Source: Bacteroidales bacterium
Lineage (GTDB): Bacteria > Bacteroidota > Bacteroidia > Bacteroidales > UBA932
Assembly: GCA_017504965.1 (NCBI GenBank)
Contig: JAFVQD010000018.1
Span: forward strand, 54,400-118,399
Length of the DNA stretch: 64,000 nucleotides
Direction of reading: 5' to 3'
In this document: piece after piece, positions 23,714 to 31,835 of the stretch
Layout of the letters: each line of letters starts with the position of its first letter
Position numbering within the stretch: position 1 is the first letter of the stretch
Program-made: the position numbers and the translations under genes
The notes under the pieces: model-generated
What the model was told of the DNA's origin: nothing
The model's input: the letters and a program-made list of their open reading frames with translations, nothing else
Database searches by the model: none

Positions 23714-24567
23714 TGCTCCAAAATCTCCCTCTCCCATTTTTTGGCATCAATATGTGTATATATCTCTGTCGTGAGGATACTTTCGTGTCCAAGCATCTGC
23801 TGCACCGCCCTCAAATCTGCCCCGTTTTCCACCATATGGGATGCAAATGAGTGCCTGAATGTATGTGGAGATATGGTTTTGGTTATACCTGCTTTAGCGG
23901 CGTGGTTCTTGACGATATTAAACACCATCACACGGGAAAGTTTCTTCCCTCTTCTGTTCAGGAACAGTGTATCCTCCTTCGCAAAAAGGCGGCTTGTCTG
24001 CTTGAGATAGTGCAATATAGCCTCTTTGGCAGGCTCACCCACAGGGACGAGCCTCTGCTTATCCCCCTTACCGGTAACCCTTATAAAAGACTCATCGAAA
24101 AAGAGATCCGACACCTTCAGCTCCACCAGTTCACTCACCCTCAGGCCACAAGAATAGAGTGTCTCCAGTATCGCCTTATTTCTGTGACCGAGCGGATCTG
24201 ACAGATCTACTGCAGAGATAATGGACTCCACCTCATCGAGAGAGAGGACCACAGGGATATATTTGGAAAGTTTAGGGGTTCCGATACGGTCAGTAGGATT
24301 GGATTTAATATACCCTTCGAGTTCCAGAAACTTATAGAAAGTGCGGAATGCACTCACCATTCTGGCTTGCGAACGTTTGGAGATGCCACAATTCTGCTGA
24401 GACTCTATAAACTCAGATATATCCTCCGAAGAGAGCGTCTCAGAGATAGGGACAAAATCGTTCAGTTTCCTGATATCCGAAATATATGAATTTATGGTAT
24501 TCTCTGACATAGACCTCTCGAGACGGAGGTATGAACGAAAATCAGAGACAATATGATCCCAATTCAT
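23698..24567 (-). CDS. xerD: Tyrosine recombinase XerD
   Basis: With XerC it resolves chromosome dimers at dif. The 289-aa protein has the SAM-like N-terminal domain (1-90) and the catalytic set R143 (CGLRVSE), H235 and R238 (PHTFRHS), H261 (LGHES) and Y270 (TEIYTHI). Length and composition are those of XerC/D rather than of an element integrase. It begins 24 bp after the tRNA-Arg gene and may be read from that tRNA's promoter. XerC versus XerD is not certain. Confidence 0.88.
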   Translation of the reverse strand: MNWDHIVSDFRSYLRLERSMSENTINSYISDIRKLNDFVPISETLSSEDISEFIESQQNCGISKRSQARMVSAFRTFYKFLELEGYIKSNPTDRIGTPKLSKYIPVVLSLDEVESIISAVDLSDPLGHRNKAILETLYSCGLRVSELVELKVSDLFFDESFIRVTGKGDKQRLVPVGEPAKEAILHYLKQTSRLFAKEDTLFLNRRGKKLSRVMVFNIVKNHAAKAGITKTISPHTFRHSFASHMVENGADLRAVQQMLGHESILTTEIYTHIDAKKWEREILEHHPRG

Positions 24568-24591
24568 TCACTTAGAGTCACTTAGAATTTG

Positions 24592-24663
24592 TAGCCCCAA
24601 CAGGACTCGAACCTGTATTTAAAGTTTAGGAAACTTTCGTTCTATCCCTTGAACTATAGGGCC
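24592..24663 (-). tRNA. tRNA-Arg (anticodon CCT)
   Basis: A 72-nt cloverleaf: acceptor GGCCCTA with TGGGGCT, T arm ACAGGTTCGAGTCCTGT, anticodon stem AAAGT/ACTTT closing loop TTCCTAA, which presents CCT. CCA is not encoded. Confidence 0.93.
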
Positions 24664-24690
24664 GTCTCACATATCGCGATAAAGACGCGA

Positions 24691-24721
24691 CAAAGATAGT
24701 TAAAATATATTATGGCGCAAA
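24691..24721 (-). promoter_or_regulatory. Consensus promoter of tRNA-Arg (and probably xerD)
   Basis: TTTG (24721-24718) and TATCTTTG (24698-24691) are spaced by 19 bp, the classical Bacteroidota arrangement. It overlaps the 3' end of plsX and lies 27 bp before the tRNA 5' end. Confidence 0.75.
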
Positions 24722-25656
24722 GTAGTTTCAAACTTCTTTACCAGATCATTCTGATGAGCCTTATATGTCTCCAGAATCATATAGGTGATAGCTTTGGAAG
24801 AAGATGAGCCGTGTCCGATCATCACAGGTGCCGGAACCCCGAGTACGGGTGTCCCCCCATACACCTCATAATTCAGCCTTTCGATATAGTCATTTCTGAT
24901 CCCCTGTGACGAAAACACATCATACATCGCTTCTGCCTGCTTCAGGCATACATTTCCGGAAAACCCGTCTGTCACCAGCACATCAGCTCTCCCACCCTCA
25001 AACAAATGTTTCGCCTCCAGATTACCTACAAAATTCAGATTAGGTGCTACCGAAAGGAGTTCATACGCCTCTTTATGGACCAGCGAACCTTTATCAGGCT
25101 CCTCACCGATATTCAGAAGTGCCACCCTCGGATTCTCCACCCCCATCATAGTCTTTGCATACATCGAACCGAGAAAAGCAAACTGAAGCAGCACATCTGC
25201 CCTGCAGTCCGCATTGAAGCCCACATCCAGAAGGAGCATCTTTCCCCCATCCATCTGGGGCACCTCTATCGATATACAAGGCCTATGAATCCCGGGAAGC
25301 GTCTTCAAAGTCTGCATACACCCCACAAGCATCACACCTGTATTTCCCGCTGAAGCGAGAGCATCCAACTCACCGGAAGCCAACATTCTGAATCCCACAG
25401 CCACACTGGAATCGGGTTTCTTCACATACCCCTTAACAGGGTGCTCACCCATCTCCACCTTCTGGCTACAATGGACAATAATAAAATTACCGAGATCTAT
25501 GCCCTCTTCGGTGCATATCCCGGCAATATTATCCTTATCCCCCAACAAATAGAGCTGGACACTATCTGGAAGTAATCTCTTGGCTTCTAAAGCTCCGATA
25601 ACAACATTACGGGGAGCATAATCCCCGCCCATAGCATCAACCCCTATTTTTACCAT
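24700..25656 (-). CDS. plsX: Phosphate acyltransferase PlsX
   Basis: It converts acyl-ACP to acyl phosphate for the PlsY step of phospholipid synthesis. The 318-aa protein starts VKIGVDAMGGDYAP and has the ASAGNTGVMLVG, GFSGNVCLK and GHGSSSSKA motifs of the family. It is the last gene of the conserved trio yceD-rpmF-plsX, 14 bp after rpmF. Confidence 0.96.
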   Translation of the reverse strand: MVKIGVDAMGGDYAPRNVVIGALEAKRLLPDSVQLYLLGDKDNIAGICTEEGIDLGNFIIVHCSQKVEMGEHPVKGYVKKPDSSVAVGFRMLASGELDALASAGNTGVMLVGCMQTLKTLPGIHRPCISIEVPQMDGGKMLLLDVGFNADCRADVLLQFAFLGSMYAKTMMGVENPRVALLNIGEEPDKGSLVHKEAYELLSVAPNLNFVGNLEAKHLFEGGRADVLVTDGFSGNVCLKQAEAMYDVFSSQGIRNDYIERLNYEVYGGTPVLGVPAPVMIGHGSSSSKAITYMILETYKAHQNDLVKKFETTLRHNIF

Positions 25657-25670
25657 AAGGTATAGTAGAA

Positions 25671-25856
25671 TTAAGAAGCTACGTTCTTATCTACTAGAAG
25701 GCGACCACGGTAGTAACCACACTCTGGGCATACTCTGTGATACAATACAGCTGAACCGCAGTTTGAGCAAGTTGCTACTGTAGGAACTACAGCTTTGTCG
25801 TGGGTTCTTCTTTTATTTCTACGTTGTTTAGAAATTTTGTGTTTAGGATGTGCCAT
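25671..25856 (-). CDS. rpmF: Ribosomal protein L32
   Basis: A 61-aa basic protein starting [19 protein letters not shown], with a zinc-binding pair CSNC and CPEC separated by nine residues. It lies between the yceD-like gene and plsX with short gaps, the usual order in bacteria. Confidence 0.97.
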   Translation of the reverse strand: MAHPKHKISKQRRNKRRTHDKAVVPTVATCSNCGSAVLYHRVCPECGYYRGRLLVDKNVAS

Positions 25857-25879
25857 ATTACTTTAAATTTAATTATTTT

Positions 25880-26335
25880 CTATTTCAAAATATCTTTCAT
25901 CTTTTCCAGCATGAGAGGGTCGCACTCTCCATCAGTGTGAACCTTCTTTAGAGGAATACTGGTCAATACATAGTCATAAATGGTCTGACTCATATCGAGT
26001 TCTCCCTCCGAAGGTCCGAGGACTATCACATCATCTCCATACTCTACATCTTCGTCCTCCATCGATACTGATGAGAATTTAACAGTGAAAGGTGCTGAAA
26101 TGTCGATGGGCAATCTTAACTCTGCAAGACACCTGTCGCACTCTACTATCACCTCTCCTGTTATATTACAATCAACTTTTATCCACCCTGATGACTTGGT
26201 TACATCTACCTTCACATCAAGATCAGCGCCAACCACATCACCCCCACCGAAAGATTCGAAAAACTCTTTTCCGACCTTAAACTCCTGAGAATGAGTTCCT
26301 AACGCTAAACCTTTAATATCTATAACACAATTCAT
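25880..26335 (-). CDS. YceD/DUF177 family protein
   Basis: A 151-aa protein of the family linked to 23S rRNA accumulation and found upstream of rpmF. It carries the paired cysteines CDRC followed by LAELRLPIDISAPF, and a late acidic region before LTSIPLKKVH and CDPLM, all family features. A GTG at 26341 is an alternative start; the ATG at 26335 is preferred. A TACCTTTG promoter box lies 27 bp upstream. Confidence 0.9.
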   Translation of the reverse strand: MNCVIDIKGLALGTHSQEFKVGKEFFESFGGGDVVGADLDVKVDVTKSSGWIKVDCNITGEVIVECDRCLAELRLPIDISAPFTVKFSSVSMEDEDVEYGDDVIVLGPSEGELDMSQTIYDYVLTSIPLKKVHTDGECDPLMLEKMKDILK

Positions 26336-26361
26336 CTCCACTACTCTCCCATTTGGGGCGA

Positions 26362-26369
26362 CAAAGGTA
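26362..26369 (-). promoter_or_regulatory. -7 promoter box of the yceD-rpmF-plsX operon
   Basis: TACCTTTG on the minus strand fits TAnnTTTG, in the 53-bp gap before the yceD-like gene. Confidence 0.55.
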
Positions 26370-26388
26370 GAAAAGTTTTATCAAATTT

Positions 26389-28185
26389 TCAACCTTTTCT
26401 CCTTTTTCTTTCAAGCTCATTCAAAATAATTTTCCTCAATCTCATAGATTTCGGAGTTACCTCTACCAGCTCATCCTCCTGGATATACTCGAGAGCCTCC
26501 TCGAGTGAGAACTGGATAGGAGGAGGAAGTGCCACCTTCTCATCAGAGCCTGAAGCTCGCATATTTGTAAGCTTTTTAGTCTTGCAGATATTGATATTCA
26601 AGTCCGATCCTCTGGTATGCTCACCTACCACCTGCCCCTCATATATATCTTCACCAGGGAAGATGAAGAATCTTCCGCGATCCTGAAGTTTATCCATAGC
26701 ATATGCTACCGAAAGTCCTGTCTCGAGTGACACGAGTGAGCCGTTGTTTCTCTTCTCTATCTCACCCTTGTATGGCTCATAGCCTTTGAACCTGTGGGCC
26801 ACCACTGCCTCTCCCTGTGTAGCAGTAAGCATATTGCTCCTCAAGCCTATAATACCTCTGGATGGGATATCGAATTCGAGGTGAGTCCTGTCCCCTCTGT
26901 TCTCCATATGCATAAGGGCCGCTTTTCTCCTGGTGGCGATCTCTATTGCCTTGCCGGCCATCTCCTCCGGAAGGTCGATAGTCAGACACTCGATAGGCTC
27001 GCAGCGGACACCATTGATATTCTTGTCTATAACTTTTGGCTGTCCTACCTGAAGTTCAAAGCCCTCCCTTCTCATTGTCTCGATAAGGACAGAGAGGTGA
27101 AGTACACCACGGCCATAAACTATGAAAGAGTCTGCGCTCATCCCCTCTTTTACCCTCAGGGCCAGGTTCTTCTCCAGCTCTTTCTCCAGACGCTCCTTCA
27201 GGTGACGTGAAGTGACAAACTTGCCCTCTTTGCCGAAGAAAGGTGAGTCATTGATGGTAAACAGCATACTCATAGTGGGCTCATCCACTGAGATAGGTGG
27301 AAGTGCCTCTGGATTCTCAAAGTCGGCGATGGTATCACCGATCTCAAAATCATCAATCCCCACTATAGCACATATATCACCACATTTCACCTCCTCTGCC
27401 TTCACTTTCTCCAGACCTTCAAAGACCATAAGATCTTTGATTTTCTGCTTCTGCACTGTGCCGTCCTTCTTGCAGAGAGAGATCTGCATACCGGCTTTCA
27501 GTGAGCCTCTGTGGACCCTTCCGATGGCGATACGTCCCACATATGGAGAGTATTCCAGTGAAGAGATCAGCAGTTGAGGGGTACCTTCGATAATCTCAGG
27601 AGCAGGGATCTCTTCGAGGATGGTATCCAGAAGAGCGGTAATATCGTTTGTAGGCTGCTGCCAGTCACGGGACATCCATCCCTGCTTGGCGCTGCCATAG
27701 ATAGTCTTGAAATCGAGCTGGTCCTCAGTGGCATTGAGCGAGAACATAAGATCGAAAACCTCTTCATTCACCTCGTTTGGACGGCAGTTTGGCTTATCTA
27801 CCTTATTAATCACGACGATAGGCTTTTTACCCATCTCGATCGCTTTCTGGAGGACAAATCTGGTTTGAGGCATAGTTCCCTCGAAAGCATCCACCAGAAG
27901 GAGGACACCATCGGTCATATTCAGGACACGCTCCACCTCACCTCCGAAGTCGGAGTGGCCCGGAGTATCTATAATATTGATTTTGGAACCTTTGTACGGA
28001 ACAGAGACATTCTTCGAAAGGATAGTGATACCTCTCTCCCTCTCGAGATCGTTGTTATCCAAAATGAGTTCGCCCAGCTTCTCATTATCTCTTGCAAGCC
28101 TTGCTTGGTAAATCATTCTGTCCACCATAGTGGTCTTACCGTGGTCGACATGGGCGATAATGGCTATATTTCTAATGTTTTGCAT
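26389..28185 (-). CDS. typA: Ribosome-associated GTPase TypA/BipA
   Basis: A translational GTPase involved in ribosome assembly under stress. The 598-aa protein has G1 AHVDHGKTT, the switch ERERGITI, G3 DTPGH, G4 NKVD, an EF-Tu-like domain II, EF-G-like domains III and V, and the TypA-specific C-terminus. The frame can be extended to a TTG, but the family start MQNIRNIAIIAHVD at 28185 is the right one. A -7 box ends 10 bp upstream, so the leader is very short. Confidence 0.96.
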   Translation of the reverse strand: MQNIRNIAIIAHVDHGKTTMVDRMIYQARLARDNEKLGELILDNNDLERERGITILSKNVSVPYKGSKINIIDTPGHSDFGGEVERVLNMTDGVLLLVDAFEGTMPQTRFVLQKAIEMGKKPIVVINKVDKPNCRPNEVNEEVFDLMFSLNATEDQLDFKTIYGSAKQGWMSRDWQQPTNDITALLDTILEEIPAPEIIEGTPQLLISSLEYSPYVGRIAIGRVHRGSLKAGMQISLCKKDGTVQKQKIKDLMVFEGLEKVKAEEVKCGDICAIVGIDDFEIGDTIADFENPEALPPISVDEPTMSMLFTINDSPFFGKEGKFVTSRHLKERLEKELEKNLALRVKEGMSADSFIVYGRGVLHLSVLIETMRREGFELQVGQPKVIDKNINGVRCEPIECLTIDLPEEMAGKAIEIATRRKAALMHMENRGDRTHLEFDIPSRGIIGLRSNMLTATQGEAVVAHRFKGYEPYKGEIEKRNNGSLVSLETGLSVAYAMDKLQDRGRFFIFPGEDIYEGQVVGEHTRGSDLNINICKTKKLTNMRASGSDEKVALPPPIQFSLEEALEYIQEDELVEVTPKSMRLRKIILNELERKRRKG

Positions 28186-28195
28186 AATCAAGTCG

Positions 28196-28203
28196 CAAAA
28201 ATA
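28196..28203 (-). promoter_or_regulatory. -7 promoter box of typA
   Basis: TATTTTTG on the minus strand, 10 bp before the typA ATG. Confidence 0.55.
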
Positions 28204-28225
28204 GATATATTTTCCAATTTTTATT

Positions 28226-28233
28226 TACTTTTG
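28226..28233 (+). promoter_or_regulatory. -7 promoter box of guaA
   Basis: TACTTTTG on the plus strand, 33 bp before the guaA ATG. It is divergent from the typA box. Confidence 0.55.
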
Positions 28234-28266
28234 CGCCTATAAAATAATAAAAACAAGGCTCAAACC

Positions 28267-29574
28267 ATGAAACAGGACATGATTGTCATCCTAGACTTAG
28301 GAAGTCACGAGAACACCACTGTCGCAAGAGCCATCAGAGCTCTCGGTGTTTACAGCGAAATTTATCCACACGACATCACCCTTCCCGAGCTTCAGGCTCT
28401 TCCAAACGTGAAAGGTATCATCATCAATGGTGGACCAAACAACGTTATCGACGGTGTCAGCATCGATGTAAATCACGACATCTACAACGCCGGGTACCCA
28501 ATTATCTCAGCCGGACACGACAAGGCTCTATGCGAAGTGAAACTTCCTCAGTTCACTAACGATGAAGATGCGATCAAAAGTGCTGTAAAATCTTTCGTAT
28601 TCGATGTTTGCAAGGCTGAAGCCAACTGGAATATGACCAACTTCGTAAATGACCAGATAGAGCTGGTTAAAAAGCAGGTTGGTGACAAAAAAGTTCTTCT
28701 CGCCCTTTCAGGCGGAGTAGACAGCTCCGTAGTGGCTGCTCTTCTACTAAAAGCCATAGGGAATAATCTGGTATGTGTACACGTGAATCACGGTCTGATG
28801 CGTAAAGGTGAGTCTGAAAATGTAATAGAAGTCTTCAGAAACCAGCTGAATGCAAACCTTATATATGTAGATGCCACTGACAGATTCCTCGGTAAGCTTG
28901 AAGGTGTAGGGGATCCTGAGCAGAAGAGAAAGATCATCGGCGGAGAGTTTATCCGTGTATTTGAAGAGGAGGCCCGCAAACTTGACGGCATCGAGTTCCT
29001 CGGACAGGGCACCATCTACCCCGATATAGTGGAGTCCGGCACCAAGACTGCCAAAATGGTGAAATCACACCACAATGTGGGTGGTCTCCCTGAAGACCTT
29101 CAGTTTGAACTTGTAGAGCCATTGAAATATCTCTTTAAAGACGAAGTTCGTGCTTGTGGTGTAGAGCTTGGTCTACCTTACGAGATGGTATACCGCCAGC
29201 CATTCCCAGGACCGGGATTAGGTGTACGCTGTCTGGGTGCCATCACACGTGACCGTCTTGAGGCTGTACGCGAATCAGATGCTATCCTTCGTGAAGAGTT
29301 TGCAAAAGCCGGTCTCGACAAAAAGGTATGGCAGTATTTCACATTGGTTCCTGACTTCAAGTCTGTAGGTGTCCGTGACAATGCACGCTCATACGACTGG
29401 CCTGTCATCATCCGCGCCGTGAACACTATCGACGCTATGACAGCATCTATCGAGCATGTCGACTGGGCTATCCTCGACAAGATTACAGTTCGTATCCTTA
29501 ACGAAGTTAAGAATGTAAACCGCGTCTGCTACGATATGTCGCCAAAGCCATCCGCAACTATCGAGTGGGAATAA
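28267..29574 (+). CDS. guaA: GMP synthase with a shortened, probably inactive glutaminase domain
   Basis: It aminates XMP to GMP. The 435-aa protein keeps the complete ATP-pyrophosphatase half (LALSGGVDSS, HVNHGLMRKGE, the FPGPGLGVR loop) and dimerisation domain ending PSATIEWE. The N-terminal amidotransferase half is only about 125 residues instead of about 190. Where active enzymes have the Cys nucleophile in a GICYGMQ-type motif, this one reads IISAGHDKAL, and the segment with the His-x-Glu pair (QFHPE) is absent. Glutamine hydrolysis is therefore not expected from this chain; it may use free ammonia or a separate glutaminase subunit. No such subunit is in the window. Confidence 0.93.
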   Translation: MKQDMIVILDLGSHENTTVARAIRALGVYSEIYPHDITLPELQALPNVKGIIINGGPNNVIDGVSIDVNHDIYNAGYPIISAGHDKALCEVKLPQFTNDEDAIKSAVKSFVFDVCKAEANWNMTNFVNDQIELVKKQVGDKKVLLALSGGVDSSVVAALLLKAIGNNLVCVHVNHGLMRKGESENVIEVFRNQLNANLIYVDATDRFLGKLEGVGDPEQKRKIIGGEFIRVFEEEARKLDGIEFLGQGTIYPDIVESGTKTAKMVKSHHNVGGLPEDLQFELVEPLKYLFKDEVRACGVELGLPYEMVYRQPFPGPGLGVRCLGAITRDRLEAVRESDAILREEFAKAGLDKKVWQYFTLVPDFKSVGVRDNARSYDWPVIIRAVNTIDAMTASIEHVDWAILDKITVRILNEVKNVNRVCYDMSPKPSATIEWE

Positions 29575-29616
29575 TATAAAATTGTCTAAAAGGGTAATTT
29601 TACCGACATACAGTAT

Positions 29617-29645
29617 AAAAAAAGAGGCCTCGCGGCCTCTTTTTT
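29617..29645. terminator. Bidirectional terminator between guaA and the chromate transporter
   Basis: GAGGCC-tcgc-GGCCTC stem flanked by A7 on the left and a T run on the right, so it can serve both convergent genes. Its right flank overlaps the stop of the chromate-transporter gene. A matching hairpin occurs at 35431-35457. Confidence 0.85.
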
Positions 29646-30192
29646 AGTATATCAGCAGTCCTACCACCGCCCCCAGTCCGAGGAGGGAGAAGGGTCCCAG
29701 TTTCTTAAAGTATAGAGCGAAAAATGCCAATGCGCATATCACGAAGCTCTTCCAGTCTATAAAGTTCTCCGGAGTGGCGAGGCTGAGCGCTGCAGTACCG
29801 ATCAGACCCAGCACAGCAGGCTTCAGGGCAGTCAGTACCCCTTGGAATATAGGATGGTATCTCCATTTGTCGTAGACTTTGCACAGAAGAAGCACTATAA
29901 TGAAAGATGGGAGAACCACTGCAAAAGTGGCTGTAAACGAGCCTAAAACACCCATCCATTCCGGTGCACCAGACTCCACCAGCACCTCATAACCTATATA
30001 TGTAGCAGAGTTTATTCCTATAGGGCCAGGGGTCATCTGCGAGATTGCCACAATGTCTGTAAAAGTGGTATCACTTATCCATCCGTGGACAGTTACCACC
30101 TCATTTTGAATAAGGGAAAGCATGGCATATCCACCTCCGATGGTGAACATACCTATAATGAAGAAAGTATAGAACAACTCAACGAATATCAT
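29644..30192 (-). CDS. Chromate transporter family, short form (second half)
   Basis: A 182-aa membrane protein of the CHR family with the FTIGGGYAMLSLIQNEVV start motif, the MTPGPIGINSATYIGY motif and about five hydrophobic helices. Short-form CHR proteins work as pairs of homologous halves. Its start overlaps the end of the upstream half by 14 bp. Substrate may be chromate, sulphate or another anion; it is not tested for this pair. Confidence 0.88.
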   Translation of the reverse strand: MIFVELFYTFFIIGMFTIGGGYAMLSLIQNEVVTVHGWISDTTFTDIVAISQMTPGPIGINSATYIGYEVLVESGAPEWMGVLGSFTATFAVVLPSFIIVLLLCKVYDKWRYHPIFQGVLTALKPAVLGLIGTAALSLATPENFIDWKSFVICALAFFALYFKKLGPFSLLGLGAVVGLLIY

Positions 30193-30730
30193 GATGCTTT
30201 CTATTATTGTACCAGCTTATAAAAATGGCCACTGAGATGACACATATCAATATGTATATAGGGGAAACATTCAGGAAGCAGACCAATGTCATTGATGATA
30301 CCACTATCACCCATGACCACCAGCGCATCTTTGTAGCCTTTATCATATCAATCATAGGCATACCTATAAGGGCTACGACCACCGGACGTATCCCCTTGAA
30401 TGCCTTTATAACATAAGGATTGTCCTTGAAGGAGGTGAAGAACATTGCCACCATAAGGATAATGAGGAAGGGGGGCAGACAGCTGGCTATTGTAGCGACC
30501 ACACTCCCCTTTGTACCACGGAGTCTGTGTCCGGTGAGGATGGATATATTGACCGCAAAAAGGCCCGGTGCCGTCTGAGCCAACGTGATTATATCCACAA
30601 AATCCTCATCATTGAGCCACTTGCGCTGCACCAGTTCACTCTTTATAGCTGCAATCATCGGGATCCCCCCACCTATTGTGAAGGCACCGATCTTTGCAAA
30701 CACCCAAAATATCTGCCAGAGGCTGATCAT
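30179..30730 (-). CDS. Chromate transporter family, short form (first half)
   Basis: A 183-aa partner of the following gene, with AFTIGGGIPMIAAIKSELV and LAQTAPGLFAVNISILTGHRL, the same two motifs in the same order, and about five membrane helices. It follows the hydroxyacid dehydrogenase by 15 bp and overlaps its partner by 14 bp, so the three form one operon. Confidence 0.88.
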   Translation of the reverse strand: MISLWQIFWVFAKIGAFTIGGGIPMIAAIKSELVQRKWLNDEDFVDIITLAQTAPGLFAVNISILTGHRLRGTKGSVVATIASCLPPFLIILMVAMFFTSFKDNPYVIKAFKGIRPVVVALIGMPMIDMIKATKMRWWSWVIVVSSMTLVCFLNVSPIYILICVISVAIFISWYNNRKHHDIR

Positions 30731-30745
30731 TCTCCCTTATTGCCC

Positions 30746-31669
30746 TTAATAAATATTGTTCGCCAATTTCTCTATAAGGAGTTTCCTCGCCTCACGGCTG
30801 GCCCAGGCAATATGGGGGCTCATAATGAGTTTTGAAGGATCTTTAAGATCTTTCATATAAGGGTGTTCTTCACCTATAGGCTCCCTCTCAAATACATCCA
30901 GAGCGGCACCTGCGATCAGCCCGTCATTAAGGGCATCCACAAGCTCCTTCTCATTTACGATACCACCCCTACCCATATTTACCAGATAGGCCTCCCTCTT
31001 CATCAGCTTCATCTTATCGTAGGTGATAAGATTGGCAGTCTTAGGGTTAAGTGGTGCGTGGATCGATACCACATCGCTCACTGCGAGCAGCTCATCCAGA
31101 GGTAGAGAGGGGTAATCTGTGCAGTGCGAAGTACCTGAAGTAGAATAATATACCACCTTCATACCGAATACAGAGGCTATCTGTGCCACACGGCTTCCTA
31201 TATTGCCCATAGCGACGATACCCAGGGTTTTCCCTTTCAATTCGAAGAAAGGGTTTGACACATCGGTAAAGAGTCCCTGGCGGGTATATTCACCTGACTT
31301 GATAAAATTATCAAAATACATCCCTTTCCCGACAAGGTTCAGGATATGCATAAATGTCACCTGCGACACACTCTCTGTCGAGTACCCTGCCACATTTCTT
31401 ACCGGTATACCTTTAGATTCTGCATACTCCACATCGACATTGTTGGTCCCGGTAGCAGCCACACACACCAGCTTGAGGGATGGGGCCATATCTATATGCT
31501 CCTTACGGATCTGCACTTTGTTGGTAATCACCACATCGAAGCCGGCTATTCTCTCATCCACCAGCTCCTGAGGAGTCCTGGGATAAATCACAAGTTCACC
31601 TTTACTCTCTATAGGGGCCAAAGAGATATCGCTCCCTATGGTATCTGCATCTAGGAATACTATTTTCAT
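30746..31669 (-). CDS. D-2-hydroxyacid dehydrogenase (glycerate dehydrogenase-like)
   Basis: An NAD-dependent oxidoreductase acting on 2-hydroxy acids such as glycerate/hydroxypyruvate. The protein has the Rossmann motif GIVAMGNIGSRVA, SIHAPLNPKT, NMGRGGIVNE with the substrate-binding Arg, a Glu in FEREP and the catalytic His in SPHIAW. The frame is open up to 31729, but a TATCTTTG promoter box lies between that codon and the ATG at 31669, so the 307-aa form is chosen. Substrate is inferred only. Confidence 0.9.
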   Translation of the reverse strand: MKIVFLDADTIGSDISLAPIESKGELVIYPRTPQELVDERIAGFDVVITNKVQIRKEHIDMAPSLKLVCVAATGTNNVDVEYAESKGIPVRNVAGYSTESVSQVTFMHILNLVGKGMYFDNFIKSGEYTRQGLFTDVSNPFFELKGKTLGIVAMGNIGSRVAQIASVFGMKVVYYSTSGTSHCTDYPSLPLDELLAVSDVVSIHAPLNPKTANLITYDKMKLMKREAYLVNMGRGGIVNEKELVDALNDGLIAGAALDVFEREPIGEEHPYMKDLKDPSKLIMSPHIAWASREARKLLIEKLANNIY

Positions 31670-31692
31670 AAGCTTACAAATGTTATTTTGGA

Positions 31693-31700
31693 CAAAGATA
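31693..31700 (-). promoter_or_regulatory. -7 promoter box of the dehydrogenase-chromate transporter operon
   Basis: TATCTTTG on the minus strand, 24 bp before the ATG at 31669. It decides the start codon choice for that gene. Confidence 0.6.
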
Positions 31701-31782
31701 GAAAATTTATAGTAAGCATTGCTTACCAATGTACTTCATCGGGGGCCTACCTTACGTTGACCTCACCGAAAAACAAGAAAAA

Positions 31783-31813
31783 GGGGCTTGACTAATACTT
31801 TTTAGTCAGCCCC
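31783..31813 (-). terminator. Terminator of the fimbrillin/beta-helix gene
   Basis: Arms GGGGCTTGACTAA and TTAGTCAGCCCC form a 12-bp stem with one bulged base; on the minus strand it is followed by a run of five T. It lies 23 bp after the stop of the 31836-34868 gene. Confidence 0.8.
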
Positions 31814-31835
31814 AAAAATTAGTATAGTTTTATTA

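Noticed and set aside
27574..28242. 222-codon plus-strand frame
   Set aside because: Antisense to the conserved GTPase domain of typA and runs into the divergent promoter region.
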